Shown piece after piece: positions 15,086-29,648 of a stretch of DNA of 64,000 bases (the stretch's first letter is position 1; each line of letters begins with the position of its first letter). A program made the position numbers and the translations under genes. Below the pieces are notes generated by a model that ran no database searches, had not been told where the DNA came from, and saw nothing but the letters and a program-made list of their open reading frames with translations. The stretch comes from Actinomadura sp. KC345 (GTDB lineage Bacteria > Actinomycetota > Actinomycetes > Streptosporangiales > Streptosporangiaceae), in the NCBI RefSeq assembly GCF_004348515.1, contig NZ_SMKH01000001.1:38298-102297 (forward strand), read 5' to 3'.

Positions 15086-16056
15086 AACGAGCCCTCGCGG
15101 CCGCCGCCGGCGCCATGGTCGTCCTCAGCGCCTGCGGCGCGGAAGTCGAAGCGGACCCGGCCTCCGCGAAGCGGAAGGTGAAGAGGTGCGGGGAGACGGT
15201 CGAGTACTCCGTGCCGCAGCGGGCCGTCGCCTACGAGGGCGGCAGCGCCGACAAGCTGTTCAGCCTCGGGCTCACCGAGCACGTCCACGGCTACGTGATG
15301 CCGCCCGCCAATCCCCCGGTCAGCGAGTCCCCGTGGGCGGCCGAGTACGCCAAGGTCGAGATGCTGGGCGACGACCTGCTCAACAAGGAGATCGTCGTCC
15401 AGGCCAAGTCGGACTTCGTCGTGGCCGGCTGGAACTCCGGATTCAGCCCGCAGCGCGGCATCACGCCGGAGATCCTCGACCGGCTGGGCATCCAGAGCTT
15501 CATGCACGCCGAGAGCTGCTTCAACTACCCGGGACACCCCGAACGGCTCGCGCCCTTCGACGCGCTGTACACCGACCTCCAGCGGCTCGGACAGATCTTC
15601 GGGGTCGAGGACCGGGCGGCCAAGCTCGTCGCCGACCTGAAGGGGCGGGCCGAGGCGGTCCAGCGGGCCGCCCCGAAGGACGACCCGGTACCGGTGTTCC
15701 TCTACGACTCCGGCACCGACCAGCCGCTCACCGCCGGCAGCCAGGTGCCCCCCAACGACATCATCAAGACCGCCGGGGGCCGCAACATCTTCGACGATCT
15801 CCAGGAGCGCTGGACGCAGGTCGGCTGGGAGGCGGTCGCCGAGGCCCGGCCCGAGGTCATCATGGTCCTCGACTACGGCGACCAGCCCGCCGCCGAGAAG
15901 ATCGACTTCCTCAAGGAGTCGCCGCACACCCGCGGCCTGCCCGCGGTCGAGAAGGACAACATCTTCATCCTCGACTACAACGAGGGCATCAGCGGCCCGC
16001 GCAACATCGACGGGCTGGAGAAGTTCGGCGAGTACCTGCGGACGCTCGACCGCTGA
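15082..16056 (+). CDS. Metal/metallophore ABC transporter substrate-binding lipoprotein
   Basis: A 324-residue class III (FepB/BtuF fold) binding protein with a lipobox VLSAC at residues 14-18, anchoring it outside the membrane. It contains the family strings KRCGETVEYSVPQRAV, DFVVAGWNSGF and RPEVIMVLDYGDQP. A Cys in AESCFNYPG and one in KRCGETV may form a disulfide or bind ligand. It is paralogous to the binding protein at 18145 (shared CG start, IFGV, ARPEVI/YDYG pattern). The position behind a Zur box suggests a zinc-loaded metallophore. Iron-siderophore or corrinoid binding is the alternative. Confidence 0.88.
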   Translation: MKRALAAAAGAMVVLSACGAEVEADPASAKRKVKRCGETVEYSVPQRAVAYEGGSADKLFSLGLTEHVHGYVMPPANPPVSESPWAAEYAKVEMLGDDLLNKEIVVQAKSDFVVAGWNSGFSPQRGITPEILDRLGIQSFMHAESCFNYPGHPERLAPFDALYTDLQRLGQIFGVEDRAAKLVADLKGRAEAVQRAAPKDDPVPVFLYDSGTDQPLTAGSQVPPNDIIKTAGGRNIFDDLQERWTQVGWEAVAEARPEVIMVLDYGDQPAAEKIDFLKESPHTRGLPAVEKDNIFILDYNEGISGPRNIDGLEKFGEYLRTLDR

Positions 16057-16076
16057 CGCGGGGCGAGACCGGGGGG

Positions 16077-16526
16077 TCAGCCGTTCCGGCGTGCGCAGTC
16101 CGGGCAGAGTCCGAAGATCTCCACGGTGTGGTCGATCTCGGTGAACCCGTGCTCGGCGGCGACCTGCTCGGCCCACCGCTCGATCGCGGCCGCCTCGACC
16201 TCCACGCTGCGCCCGCAGGAGCGGCAGGTCAGGTGGTGGTGATGGGCGCCGGTGTCGCAGCGCCGGTACAGGACTTCGCCGCGCTCGTCGCGAAGGGCGT
16301 CGACCCCGCCGTCCTGGTGGAGCGCCTGCAGATGCCGGTACACCGTGGCCAGCCCGACCCGCTCGCCGCGGCGTCTCAGCTCGGCGTGGATCTCCTGGGC
16401 GCTGCGGAACTCCGGCAGTTCGGCCAGCGCCTGGCTGACCGCCTCCGCCTGACGCGTCGCCCGTACCCGTGTTCCCCGCCCGGGGACGGTCCGCTGCGGC
16501 GGACGAGGGGATTCGGACATGGTCAT
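16077..16526 (-). CDS. zur: Zinc uptake regulator, Fur family (Zur/FurB type)
   Basis: A 149-residue Fur-family metalloregulator. The winged helix comprises FRSAQEIHAELRRRG and VGLATVYRHLQAL. The metal domain starts HHHHLTCRSCGRSVEVE (H95-H98, C101, C104) and ends FGLCPDCARRNG (C141, C144), giving the two CxxC pairs of a structural zinc site. The HHHHLxCRSCG string is characteristic of mycobacterial and streptomycete Zur (FurB) rather than of FurA. It should repress zinc uptake genes when zinc is plentiful; the Zur-like boxes at 13097 and 13175 are local targets. The gene is convergent with the binding protein gene. The ATG at 16526 has GGAG upstream; ATG 16520 is an alternative. Confidence 0.88.
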   Translation of the reverse strand: MTMSESPRPPQRTVPGRGTRVRATRQAEAVSQALAELPEFRSAQEIHAELRRRGERVGLATVYRHLQALHQDGGVDALRDERGEVLYRRCDTGAHHHHLTCRSCGRSVEVEAAAIERWAEQVAAEHGFTEIDHTVEIFGLCPDCARRNG

Positions 16527-16627
16527 GGGGCGGCGCTCCGGCAGGTCGAGGGGCGTTGCATCGGCACTTCGCACGGTACCAACCGGCGTCGCCGATCCGC
16601 TCTCGCGAGGCGCCCGCTCCGCGGCGG

Positions 16628-17743
16628 TCAGCCGCTTCTGCGCAGGACCAGGAGCGCCGTGTCGTCGGCCAGCCTGCCCTGGGTGTGCTGCTGCAGATCG
16701 CGGTAGATGGCCGGTGCGATGTCGGCCGCGCGGAGGTCGCCCCGGTCGGCCATGCGCTCGCGTAGCGGATAGAACGCCCCGGACGGATTTCGCGCCTCGG
16801 TGACGCCGTCCGTGAACAGCAGCAGCGTGGAACCGCGGGGGAAGTCGAACCGCTCGGCGGCCCGCGGTTCGGGATCCAGGGAACCCAGCCCGAGCGGGAG
16901 GGAGGTCTTGCCAAGGGGGACCCGCCCGGAACGGCCGTCCTGCAGCAGGTAGGGCGGCACGTGTCCGCAGTTGATGGCCTCGGCCTGCGTCTCGGGACCG
17001 ACTTCCAGGACGAGTGCGGTGACGAAACGTTCCATCTCGTCCCGCTGGGCGGCGAACGAGTTGCGCCGGAGCACCGAGTTCTCCAGCGCCTCCACGACGG
17101 CCGTGAGGGTGAGCTCCGTCAGGGCCGCCTCACGGAAGGAATTGAGCACGGCGAAGGCCGTGCTGATGGAGGGCAGGCCCTTGCCCTGGACGTCGGCGAT
17201 GAGCACGCGGCTTCCGTACGGGGTGGCCATCACCTCGTAGATGTCGCCTCCTACCCGGCTGTCCTCCTCGACGGGCTCGTACAGGCCGTGGACGACCAGC
17301 TCGTCGGTGACGAGCGGGAACGGGTTGAGGATCTGGCGCTGCAGGGCGGCCGCCGCCGAACGCAGCCGGAGGATCTCTTCCTCCTGGCGGACGCGCTGAA
17401 CGACCTGGCCCACGGCCAGGCCGTTCAGCACGACGGCGAATACGATCACGCTCGCCGCGGTCGCTGCGTCCAGGGGGCTGAGGAGCAGGGCGCCGAAGAT
17501 GAGCAGGGTCGAACACACCGATGTGACGACGGTCTGCCGGACCGTCCCGCGTCCGGCGATCAGGGTGGGAAGGAAGACCAGGAAGGGCGCCAGCCCGATC
17601 TCCCGGTCGAGGACGATGCCGGTCACCGCGAGGGCCGCCGCGATGCCCAGCAGCCACAGGATCACGACTCGCCACGTGAGAGGAGCGGCGCGCCCGCCTG
17701 GCCCCGGGCGGGCGCTGGAACCGTCCGGATCGTTCGCTGTCAC
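16628..17743 (-). CDS. PP2C-type (SpoIIE/RsbU) membrane phosphatase
   Basis: A 371-residue protein with four predicted membrane helices in the first 120 residues, a short coiled linker (VRQEEEILRLRSAAAAL), and a SpoIIE-type serine phosphatase domain. Metal-binding acidic motifs are complete: SRVGGDIYEV, LIADVQGKG, LFTDGVTEAR and ADDTALLVL. Such proteins dephosphorylate anti-sigma-antagonist proteins in partner-switching systems of the actinobacterial stress response. No anti-sigma or STAS gene is adjacent, so its partner is elsewhere. The GTG at 17743 is chosen because GGGAGCAGGGG precedes it and upstream in-frame sequence is low-complexity. Confidence 0.88.
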   Translation of the reverse strand: MTANDPDGSSARPGPGGRAAPLTWRVVILWLLGIAAALAVTGIVLDREIGLAPFLVFLPTLIAGRGTVRQTVVTSVCSTLLIFGALLLSPLDAATAASVIVFAVVLNGLAVGQVVQRVRQEEEILRLRSAAAALQRQILNPFPLVTDELVVHGLYEPVEEDSRVGGDIYEVMATPYGSRVLIADVQGKGLPSISTAFAVLNSFREAALTELTLTAVVEALENSVLRRNSFAAQRDEMERFVTALVLEVGPETQAEAINCGHVPPYLLQDGRSGRVPLGKTSLPLGLGSLDPEPRAAERFDFPRGSTLLLFTDGVTEARNPSGAFYPLRERMADRGDLRAADIAPAIYRDLQQHTQGRLADDTALLVLRRSG

Positions 17744-17854
17744 ACCATTTCCCCTGCTCCCTGCGGCCCGGGACGGCCCGGCGCCGCCGAGTCCGGGCCG
17801 CCCTCCGGCCTGGCCGAGGGCGACTCGTCCGTGAGCGGCCGACAGGGGGCAGTC

Positions 17855-17874
17855 TAGTGACCGCATGATCACTA
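17855..17874. promoter_or_regulatory. Inverted repeat in the divergent phosphatase/riboswitch region
   Basis: TAGTGA and TCACTA are separated by eight bases. The 20-bp symmetric element lies between the phosphatase gene and the cobalamin riboswitch, where promoters for both directions are expected. The binding factor is unknown. Confidence 0.4.
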
Positions 17875-17934
17875 ACCGTGACGACGGGGGCGTGGGCTCC
17901 GGTCTCTCCCCGGAGAGATGCCGGATGTGTCACG

Positions 17935-18105
17935 ATGTGCGGTGTAGGCGACGGCGGAACGAGGAAGCCGGTGTGAATCCGGCGCGGTACCGCCACTGTG
18001 ATCGGCGAGCGGATCCCGAACCCATGCCACTGCCCGCGAACGCGGGTGGGAAGGCCGGGACGAGCGTTGACCCGAGAGCCAGGAGACTCACGCGGTCGCC
18101 TCCTC
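17935..18105 (+). ncRNA. Cobalamin riboswitch (corrinoid importer operon)
   Basis: The leader contains the conserved cobalamin aptamer strings: GAGGAAGCCGGTGTGAATCC, CGCCACTGTGA and GAGAGCCAGGAGACTCAC. GGCGAC at 17947-17952 and GTCGCC at 18095-18100 can close the outer stem. Adenosylcobalamin binding would lower expression of the downstream binding protein, permease and ATPase genes. The start codon is 40 bases beyond, with AGAGGAGGG in between. Control may therefore act on that ribosome site, as no obvious terminator stem with a U-tract is present. Confidence 0.93.
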
Positions 18106-18144
18106 GATGGACTGGGGCGGATCTCCCCAGAGAGGAGGGCTCGT

Positions 18145-19182
18145 ATGCCCATTGGCTCGTCGGGCCCGGCACCGTGCCGGGCGGCGTTGGCCTCACCGGT
18201 GGCGGCGGTGCCCGTGGTGGCGGTGCTGGTGGCGGTGGTGCTGCTGGTGTCCGGATGCGGTGGCGTTTCGGAGCGCGCCGCCGGAGGCGGGACCGGTCCG
18301 GTGCCTTCCGGGTTCCCCGTGACGGTGTCCAACTGCGGGGTGACGACGACCTACCAGCGGCCGCCGCGGCGCGCGGTGTCGCTGAACCAGCACGCGACCG
18401 AGGTGATGCTGGCGCTCGGCCTGGAGAAGTCGATGGCCGGCACCGGCTACCTCGACGACGAGGTGCTGCCGGAGTTCCAGGCCGCCTACGACGGCGTCGA
18501 GGTCATCTCCAAGGAGTACCCGTCCTACGAGAGGCTGCTGGCGGCTGAGCCGGACCTGGTCTACGGCGGCTGGCGGAGCGCCTTCGAGGAGAAGGAGGGC
18601 CGCGGCCGGGCGGCGCTGAAGAAGGCGGGGATCGACTCTCACCTCAACATCGAGGAGTGCCCGGAGGGGCCGGTGACGATGGCCACGGTCGAGGAGGAGA
18701 TCCGCACCGTCGCCAAGATCTTCGGGGTGCCCGGCCGGGCGGAGAGGCGGATCGCCTCGATGCGCGCCGTCCTGGACGGGGTCGAGCGCGGGCTGGCCGG
18801 TGTCGCGCCGCTCAAGGTCGCCGTCTACGACAGCGGCGACAAGACCGTCTTCACCGCCGGCGGCGCCGGAATCGGCGACGAGATGATCCGGCTGGCGGGC
18901 GGCGGCAACCTGTTCGCCGACGTGGACAAGCCCTACGGGGACGTCTCGTTCGAGCAGTTCGCCGAGCGCGCTCCCGACGTCGTCCTGATCTACGACTACG
19001 GTGAGCGGTCGGCCGAGGACAAGAAGGCGTTCCTGCTGGGGCATCCGGCGCTCAAGGACGTCCCGGCCATCGAGAACGAGCGGTTCGCGGTGCTGCCGCT
19101 GTCGTCCACGGTGACCGGCGTGAGGGTGGCGGACGCGGTCGAGTCGCTGGCCCGGCAACTGCATCCGGACCGCTTCGCGTGA
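18145..19182 (+). CDS. Corrinoid (BtuF-like) ABC transporter binding lipoprotein
   Basis: A 345-residue class III binding protein with a long signal and lipobox VSGC at C38. The mature part has NCGVTTTYQRPPRRAVSLNQ, EVMLALGLEKSMAGTGYLDD, EPDLVYGGWRSAF and PDVVLIYDYGERS, the standard FepB/BtuF architecture. The cobalamin riboswitch directly upstream makes cobalamin or a corrinoid precursor the likely ligand. AGAGGAGGG ahead of the ATG at 18145 is a strong ribosome site. Its stop overlaps the permease start by four bases. Confidence 0.9.
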   Translation: MPIGSSGPAPCRAALASPVAAVPVVAVLVAVVLLVSGCGGVSERAAGGGTGPVPSGFPVTVSNCGVTTTYQRPPRRAVSLNQHATEVMLALGLEKSMAGTGYLDDEVLPEFQAAYDGVEVISKEYPSYERLLAAEPDLVYGGWRSAFEEKEGRGRAALKKAGIDSHLNIEECPEGPVTMATVEEEIRTVAKIFGVPGRAERRIASMRAVLDGVERGLAGVAPLKVAVYDSGDKTVFTAGGAGIGDEMIRLAGGGNLFADVDKPYGDVSFEQFAERAPDVVLIYDYGERSAEDKKAFLLGHPALKDVPAIENERFAVLPLSSTVTGVRVADAVESLARQLHPDRFA

Positions 19183-20266
19183 CCGGCCTGGCCGAGCCTC
19201 GCGTCTCCGGCGACCGGGGGGCGGTCACCGGCCGCGCGTATCGCCGCCGGCCCGGGATCCCCTACGCGCTCGTGCTGGCGCTGCTGGCGGGACTGGTGCT
19301 GGCGGCGGCGACGGCCGGGATCGCGGCCGGGTCGGTGAGCCTGCCGCCCGGTCAGGTCTGGGGCATCCTGCTGCACACCGTGCATCCGGCGCTGGCCGTC
19401 CCGGACTGGAGCCCGGTGCGCGAGACGATCGTGCTGGACGTCCGCCTCCCCCGGGTGCTGCTGTGCGGCGTGGTGGGAGCGGGGCTGTCGGTATGCGGGA
19501 TGGCCTTGCAGGCACTGGTGCGCAACCCCCTGGCCGATCCGATGCTGCTGGGGGTGTCGTCGGGCGCGACCGTCGGCGCGGTGCTGGTGGTCGTCTTCCA
19601 CGTGTCCTGGTTCGGCATGTTCTCGCTGCCGCTCGCCGCCTTCGGCGGCGCACTGCTCGCGCTGGTCCTGGTCTACTCCCTGGCCCGCTCCGGCGGGCGG
19701 ATGACCACGGTCCGGCTGGTGCTGGCCGGCGTCGCCACCGCCGAGGTGCTCTCGGCGGTGGCCGGCTACCTGGTCCTCACCTCCGACGACCCGCGCAGCG
19801 CCGAGGCCGCGATGCGCTGGATGCTCGGCGGCCTGGGCGGCACCACCTGGACCGTGCTGTGGATCCCGGCGGCCGCGGTGCTCGCCGGGACCGCGGTCCT
19901 GCTGGGCCTGTCGCGCCCGCTCAACCTGCTGCTGGCCGGGGAGGAGGCCGCCGCGTCGCTCGGGCTGGACGTGCACCGGTTCCGCGCCGCGCTGTTCGTC
20001 CTGGTCGCCCTGATGATCGGAACGGTCGTGGCGGTCAGCGGCTCGATCGGCTTCGTCGGGCTGATCATGCCGCACATGGTCCGGCTGCTGGCCGGCTCCG
20101 ACCACCGCCGCGCACTGCCCGCGGTCGCGCTGCTGGGCGCGGCCTTCCTCATCGCCGCCGACCTGGCCGCACGCACGCTGATCAGCCCCGAGGAGATCCC
20201 GGTCGGCATCCTCACGGCCCTGGTCGGCGGCCCGTTCTTCCTGTACCTCATGAAGCGCAAAGCGGC

Positions 20267-20270
<4 letters not shown>
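19179..20270 (+). CDS. BtuC/FecCD-type permease (cobalamin riboswitch operon)
   Basis: A 363-residue permease with about ten helices and the family strings LPRVLLCGVVGAGLSVCGMA, LVRNPLADPMLLGVSSGATV, GSIGFVGLIMPHMVRLLAG and EEIPVGILTALVGGPFF. It would form the transport channel for corrinoids. It starts with GTG within the GTGA overlap of the binding protein gene and ends in an ATGA overlap with the ATPase gene, so the three are translationally coupled under one riboswitch. Confidence 0.92.
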
Positions 20271-21094
<824 letters not shown>

Positions 21095-21128
21095 CCGGGC
21101 GATCGGGGTGGCCGCCCGTCCCGCCGGC

Positions 21129-26961
<5,833 letters not shown>

Positions 26962-26981
26962 CCCGCGGCTCCACACGAGAA

Positions 26982-27019
26982 ACTCCCGGTCGGGCGGCGG
27001 ATGCCGCCCGACCGGGAGT
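26982..27019. terminator. Perfect 17-bp terminator hairpin
   Basis: ACTCCCGGTCGGGCGGC pairs perfectly with GCCGCCCGACCGGGAGT across a GGAT loop. It lies 21 bases beyond the stop of the giant gene, between convergent genes, and can act in both directions. Confidence 0.85.
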
Positions 27020-27030
27020 CCGGAGTCACT

Positions 27031-27057
27031 CAGGGCCCGCCCGGATGGCGGGCCCTG
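27031..27057. terminator. Second terminator hairpin, 11-bp stem
   Basis: CAGGGCCCGCC and GGCGGGCCCTG form a perfect stem with a CGGAT loop. It starts 12 bases after the previous hairpin and ends 16 bases before the stop of the convergent LOG-like gene. Confidence 0.75.
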
Positions 27058-27072
27058 GCGTTACGCCGCGTC

Positions 27073-27735
27073 CTAGGAGGCAGGGACGTGCGCCTTCACG
27101 ATCTCCACGGCCTCTTCCGCCGTGTCGACGACGTGCAGCAGGTCGGGGTCCCCGGGGGAGACCTTCCCCTCGGCTAGGAGCTTCTCGTTGATCCAGGCGA
27201 CCAGGCCGCCCCAGAACTCCACACCGGCGAGGATGATCGGCCGCTTGTCGAGCTTGCGGGTCTGGACGAGGGTCAGGACCTCGAACAGCTCGTCGAGGCT
27301 GCCGAACCCGCCCGGCAGGACGATGAACGCCTGCGAGTTCTTGACGAAGAACACCTTGCGGGTGAAGAAGTAGCGGCACGTCCACCCGTTCGTGAGGTGG
27401 TCGTTGAGCCGCTGCTCCATCGGGAGCACGATGCCCACGCCGATCGACGTACCGCCGGCGAGCTTGGCGCCCTTGTTGGAGCCCTCCATCACGCCGGGGC
27501 CGCCACCCGTGATCACCGGGTATCCGGCCTCGGCCAGCCGAGCGCCGATGTCGAAGGCGAGGTCGTACTCCTTCGTTCCGGGCCGCGTCCGGGCACTTCC
27601 GAACACGGTGACCGCCCGCCGGACGCCGGCGAGGTTGGCGAAGCCCGTGCTGAGCTCGTCGTGCATTCGCTGGGCTCGGCGGACGTCGCCGATCCCCTCC
27701 CCCGGCCCAGAGGGCAAGGAAACTGGCTTGTGCAT
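27073..27735 (-). CDS. LOG family / TIGR00730 Rossmann-fold protein
   Basis: A 220-residue protein of the LOG family, whose characterised members are phosphoribohydrolases that release free cytokinin-type bases from nucleoside monophosphates. The nucleotide-binding VITGGGPGVMEGSNKGA and the catalytic PGGFGSLDELFEVLT are intact. VFGSARTRPG at the N-terminus is the Rossmann start. Length and motifs match TIGR00730 proteins. The ATG at 27735 is chosen because AGAGG lies eight bases before it; an upstream GTG exists at 27744. It is divergent from a Nudix protein. Whether it acts on cytokinins or ordinary nucleotides cannot be told. Confidence 0.9.
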   Translation of the reverse strand: MHKPVSLPSGPGEGIGDVRRAQRMHDELSTGFANLAGVRRAVTVFGSARTRPGTKEYDLAFDIGARLAEAGYPVITGGGPGVMEGSNKGAKLAGGTSIGVGIVLPMEQRLNDHLTNGWTCRYFFTRKVFFVKNSQAFIVLPGGFGSLDELFEVLTLVQTRKLDKRPIILAGVEFWGGLVAWINEKLLAEGKVSPGDPDLLHVVDTAEEAVEIVKAHVPAS

Positions 27736-27975
27736 TTTTGACACCTCTTTTGGTCACTAGCGGCGTCTGAGACGCCGCGAGGGCAACCCGTCTGTCGGGC
27801 ACCATCCACGACCGTCCAGGGACGGTCGCGACGCGCCACCGCTCATGATCGACGAGTTCTCGACCGGGCGGGCGTGAGCGCTTCCCCTTGCCAAAGATGA
27901 TCAGCCTCGGACCGTCGTCATTGCGGCACCGTGCCGCGAGAAACCCCAACAAACAAGACAAAGGGAGTGGTAGCA

Positions 27976-28554
27976 GTGCGCACTGCTGCACTGAACGACC
28001 CCGACGAGAAACCGTGCGACGGGCACTCCGTCGCGGTCATCGTCATCGACCCGAGCAAGGGCGTGCTGATCGGCGACGTCCCGGACGGCGCCGGCGCGTC
28101 CAGCGTGGGCGGGCACGTCTTCGACGTCCACTGGAGCTACAAGGCGGCCGCCTGCGGGGAGGTCCTAGAGGAAACGGGCCTGACCGTCACGGCACTGATG
28201 CCCGTGTTCGAGAAGCCGGTGCGGCGCCTCAACCCGTGCAAGCGCGGGGACGGCCCGTACGGGCTCGGTCACTACTGGCAGGTCTACATCGCCGAGGTCG
28301 ACGGGCGACTGAACGTGGACCCGAAGTCCCTCCTGAGGCCGCGTTGGGTCTCCAGGGTGGAACTGCAGAGGCTGGCCCAGCGCACGCTGGGCCGCGCGCA
28401 GCACACGGTCAGCGCCGAAGCCTGGGCCGAAGAGCCCGGCATCACGCCGACCTGGGTCCAGTGGTTCGCCGAGGCCGGTCTCATCGAGATGGCCGAGGCG
28501 GACCTGCGGGATATCGAACAGTTCATGCGCATCGACGGCGCAAGCCGCAGGTGA
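27976..28554 (+). CDS. Nudix hydrolase domain protein with variant Nudix box
   Basis: A 192-residue protein with a Nudix fold. The central motif is GEVLEETGL (residues 61-69), which keeps the metal-binding E62, E65 and E66. The canonical Arg before the first Glu is Gly61, and the upstream Glu of the 23-residue box is Trp53. Following strands read GHYWQVYIAEV and RPRWVSRVELQRL, as usual. The protein may hydrolyse a nucleoside diphosphate derivative or act as a sensor with altered chemistry. GTG at 27976 has GGGAG eight bases before it. It is divergent from the LOG-like gene (about 240 bases between, no other feature seen) and ends at a hairpin. Confidence 0.8.
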   Translation: MRTAALNDPDEKPCDGHSVAVIVIDPSKGVLIGDVPDGAGASSVGGHVFDVHWSYKAAACGEVLEETGLTVTALMPVFEKPVRRLNPCKRGDGPYGLGHYWQVYIAEVDGRLNVDPKSLLRPRWVSRVELQRLAQRTLGRAQHTVSAEAWAEEPGITPTWVQWFAEAGLIEMAEADLRDIEQFMRIDGASRR

Positions 28555-28572
28555 CATCAATCGATTAGGGGA

Positions 28573-28596
28573 TCGGCCGGCAGTCGCCTGCCGGCC
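28573..28596 (+). terminator. Hairpin after the Nudix gene
   Basis: CGGCCGGCAG and CTGCCGGCCG form a perfect 10-bp stem around a TCGC loop, 18 bases after the Nudix stop codon. Confidence 0.75.
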
Positions 28597-28638
28597 GGTT
28601 CCCGCCTTCCCCGGTGCCGGCCGGGCTCCGGCCCTGTC

Positions 28639-28659
28639 GGGCCGCTCGTCGAGCGGGCC
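28639..28659 (-). terminator. Hairpin after the minus-strand FecBCD operon
   Basis: On the minus strand GGCCCGCTC, GAC, GAGCGGCCC pair over nine bases with one mismatch, immediately past the stop of the binding protein gene. Confidence 0.5.
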
Positions 28660-28661
28660 GG

Positions 28662-29648
28662 TCATTCTCCCTTGAAGTAGGTCGCGAGGCGTTCCAGACC
28701 GTCGAGGACGAGGGGCGTGGGCGGCTCGGTGAAGTTGAACAACTGCACGTGGAGCGCGTCGTTCTTGACCGCGCGGAGGTCCTTGGCGCCGGGGATGTCG
28801 AGCAGGGCCTGCCTGATCTCCTGCTGGGTTCCGTCGGTGTGCAGCAGGATGATGGTGTCGGGGTCGCGGCCCAGCAGTTCCTCCATGGAGACCTCGAAGA
28901 CGCGCTTGTCGGTGGCGGCGAACACGTTCTGGGCGCCGAGGGTCTCGAGCTGCGGGGTGGCCATGCTCTGACCGCCGTAGGCCCCGACCGTCCCCTCGCC
29001 CCGGTAGGGCCACAGCACCGCCACCTTGCGACCCTTCTGGTCGGGCAGGTCCGCTTGGACGGTTTCGATGCGCTTCTGGAGGTCCCTGACGGCCTGCTCG
29101 GCCTTGTCCTGCCGGTCGAAGACCCTGCCGTACAGGCGCATCTGCTCGTAGATCGTCTCGTAGCCGGGGTCCTTGATCCCGTCGGGGCAGAAGCTCGGCT
29201 CGTCGAGCACCGAGACGCCGACGGCGGACAGGGACTCGCGCGAGACCCCGTCCGGCAGGCCGAGCATGAGGTCGGGCTCTTCCGCGATGATCGCCTCGGT
29301 GGAGATCTTCAGGTGCCCGTCGGAGCCGAGGCGGTCGGTGAGGGAGGGGACCTTGTTGAGGGCGTCGAGGGTCTCCTTGGAGTAGTACTCCGGCGGGAAC
29401 TTCCCGGCCCGCGAGGTGAGCCGGTCGAGGACGCCGAGCGTGGACAGGTACTGCAGCGGAGCGCTGTTGACGATCAGGACGCGGGAGGGCGGCTCGTCCA
29501 GCGTGACGTCCACCCCGCAGTTCTCGACCGTGAGAGGAAAGCTCCCCGACGCGTTCGACCGGTCGCCGTCCCCGGAGCCGGCCGAACCGCAGGCGGTCAG
29601 CGTGACGGCCAGCAGGCCGGCCGAGAACCAGGCGAGGTATCGCTTCAT
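28662..29648 (-). CDS. FepB/BtuF-type substrate-binding lipoprotein (third transporter)
   Basis: A 328-residue class III binding protein with a lipobox LTAC (C20). The mature protein contains NCGVDVTLDEPPSRVLIVNS, EEPDLMLGLPDGV, and RDPDTIILLHTDG. A long helix near YETIYEQMRLYGRVFDRQDKA connects the two lobes. It is the last gene of a permease-ATPase-binding protein operon and overlaps the ATPase stop (ATGA). The cognate ligand is a metal chelate or metallophore. Unlike the other two systems in this window there is neither a Zur box nor a riboswitch, so the ligand is open. Confidence 0.88.
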   Translation of the reverse strand: MKRYLAWFSAGLLAVTLTACGSAGSGDGDRSNASGSFPLTVENCGVDVTLDEPPSRVLIVNSAPLQYLSTLGVLDRLTSRAGKFPPEYYSKETLDALNKVPSLTDRLGSDGHLKISTEAIIAEEPDLMLGLPDGVSRESLSAVGVSVLDEPSFCPDGIKDPGYETIYEQMRLYGRVFDRQDKAEQAVRDLQKRIETVQADLPDQKGRKVAVLWPYRGEGTVGAYGGQSMATPQLETLGAQNVFAATDKRVFEVSMEELLGRDPDTIILLHTDGTQQEIRQALLDIPGAKDLRAVKNDALHVQLFNFTEPPTPLVLDGLERLATYFKGE

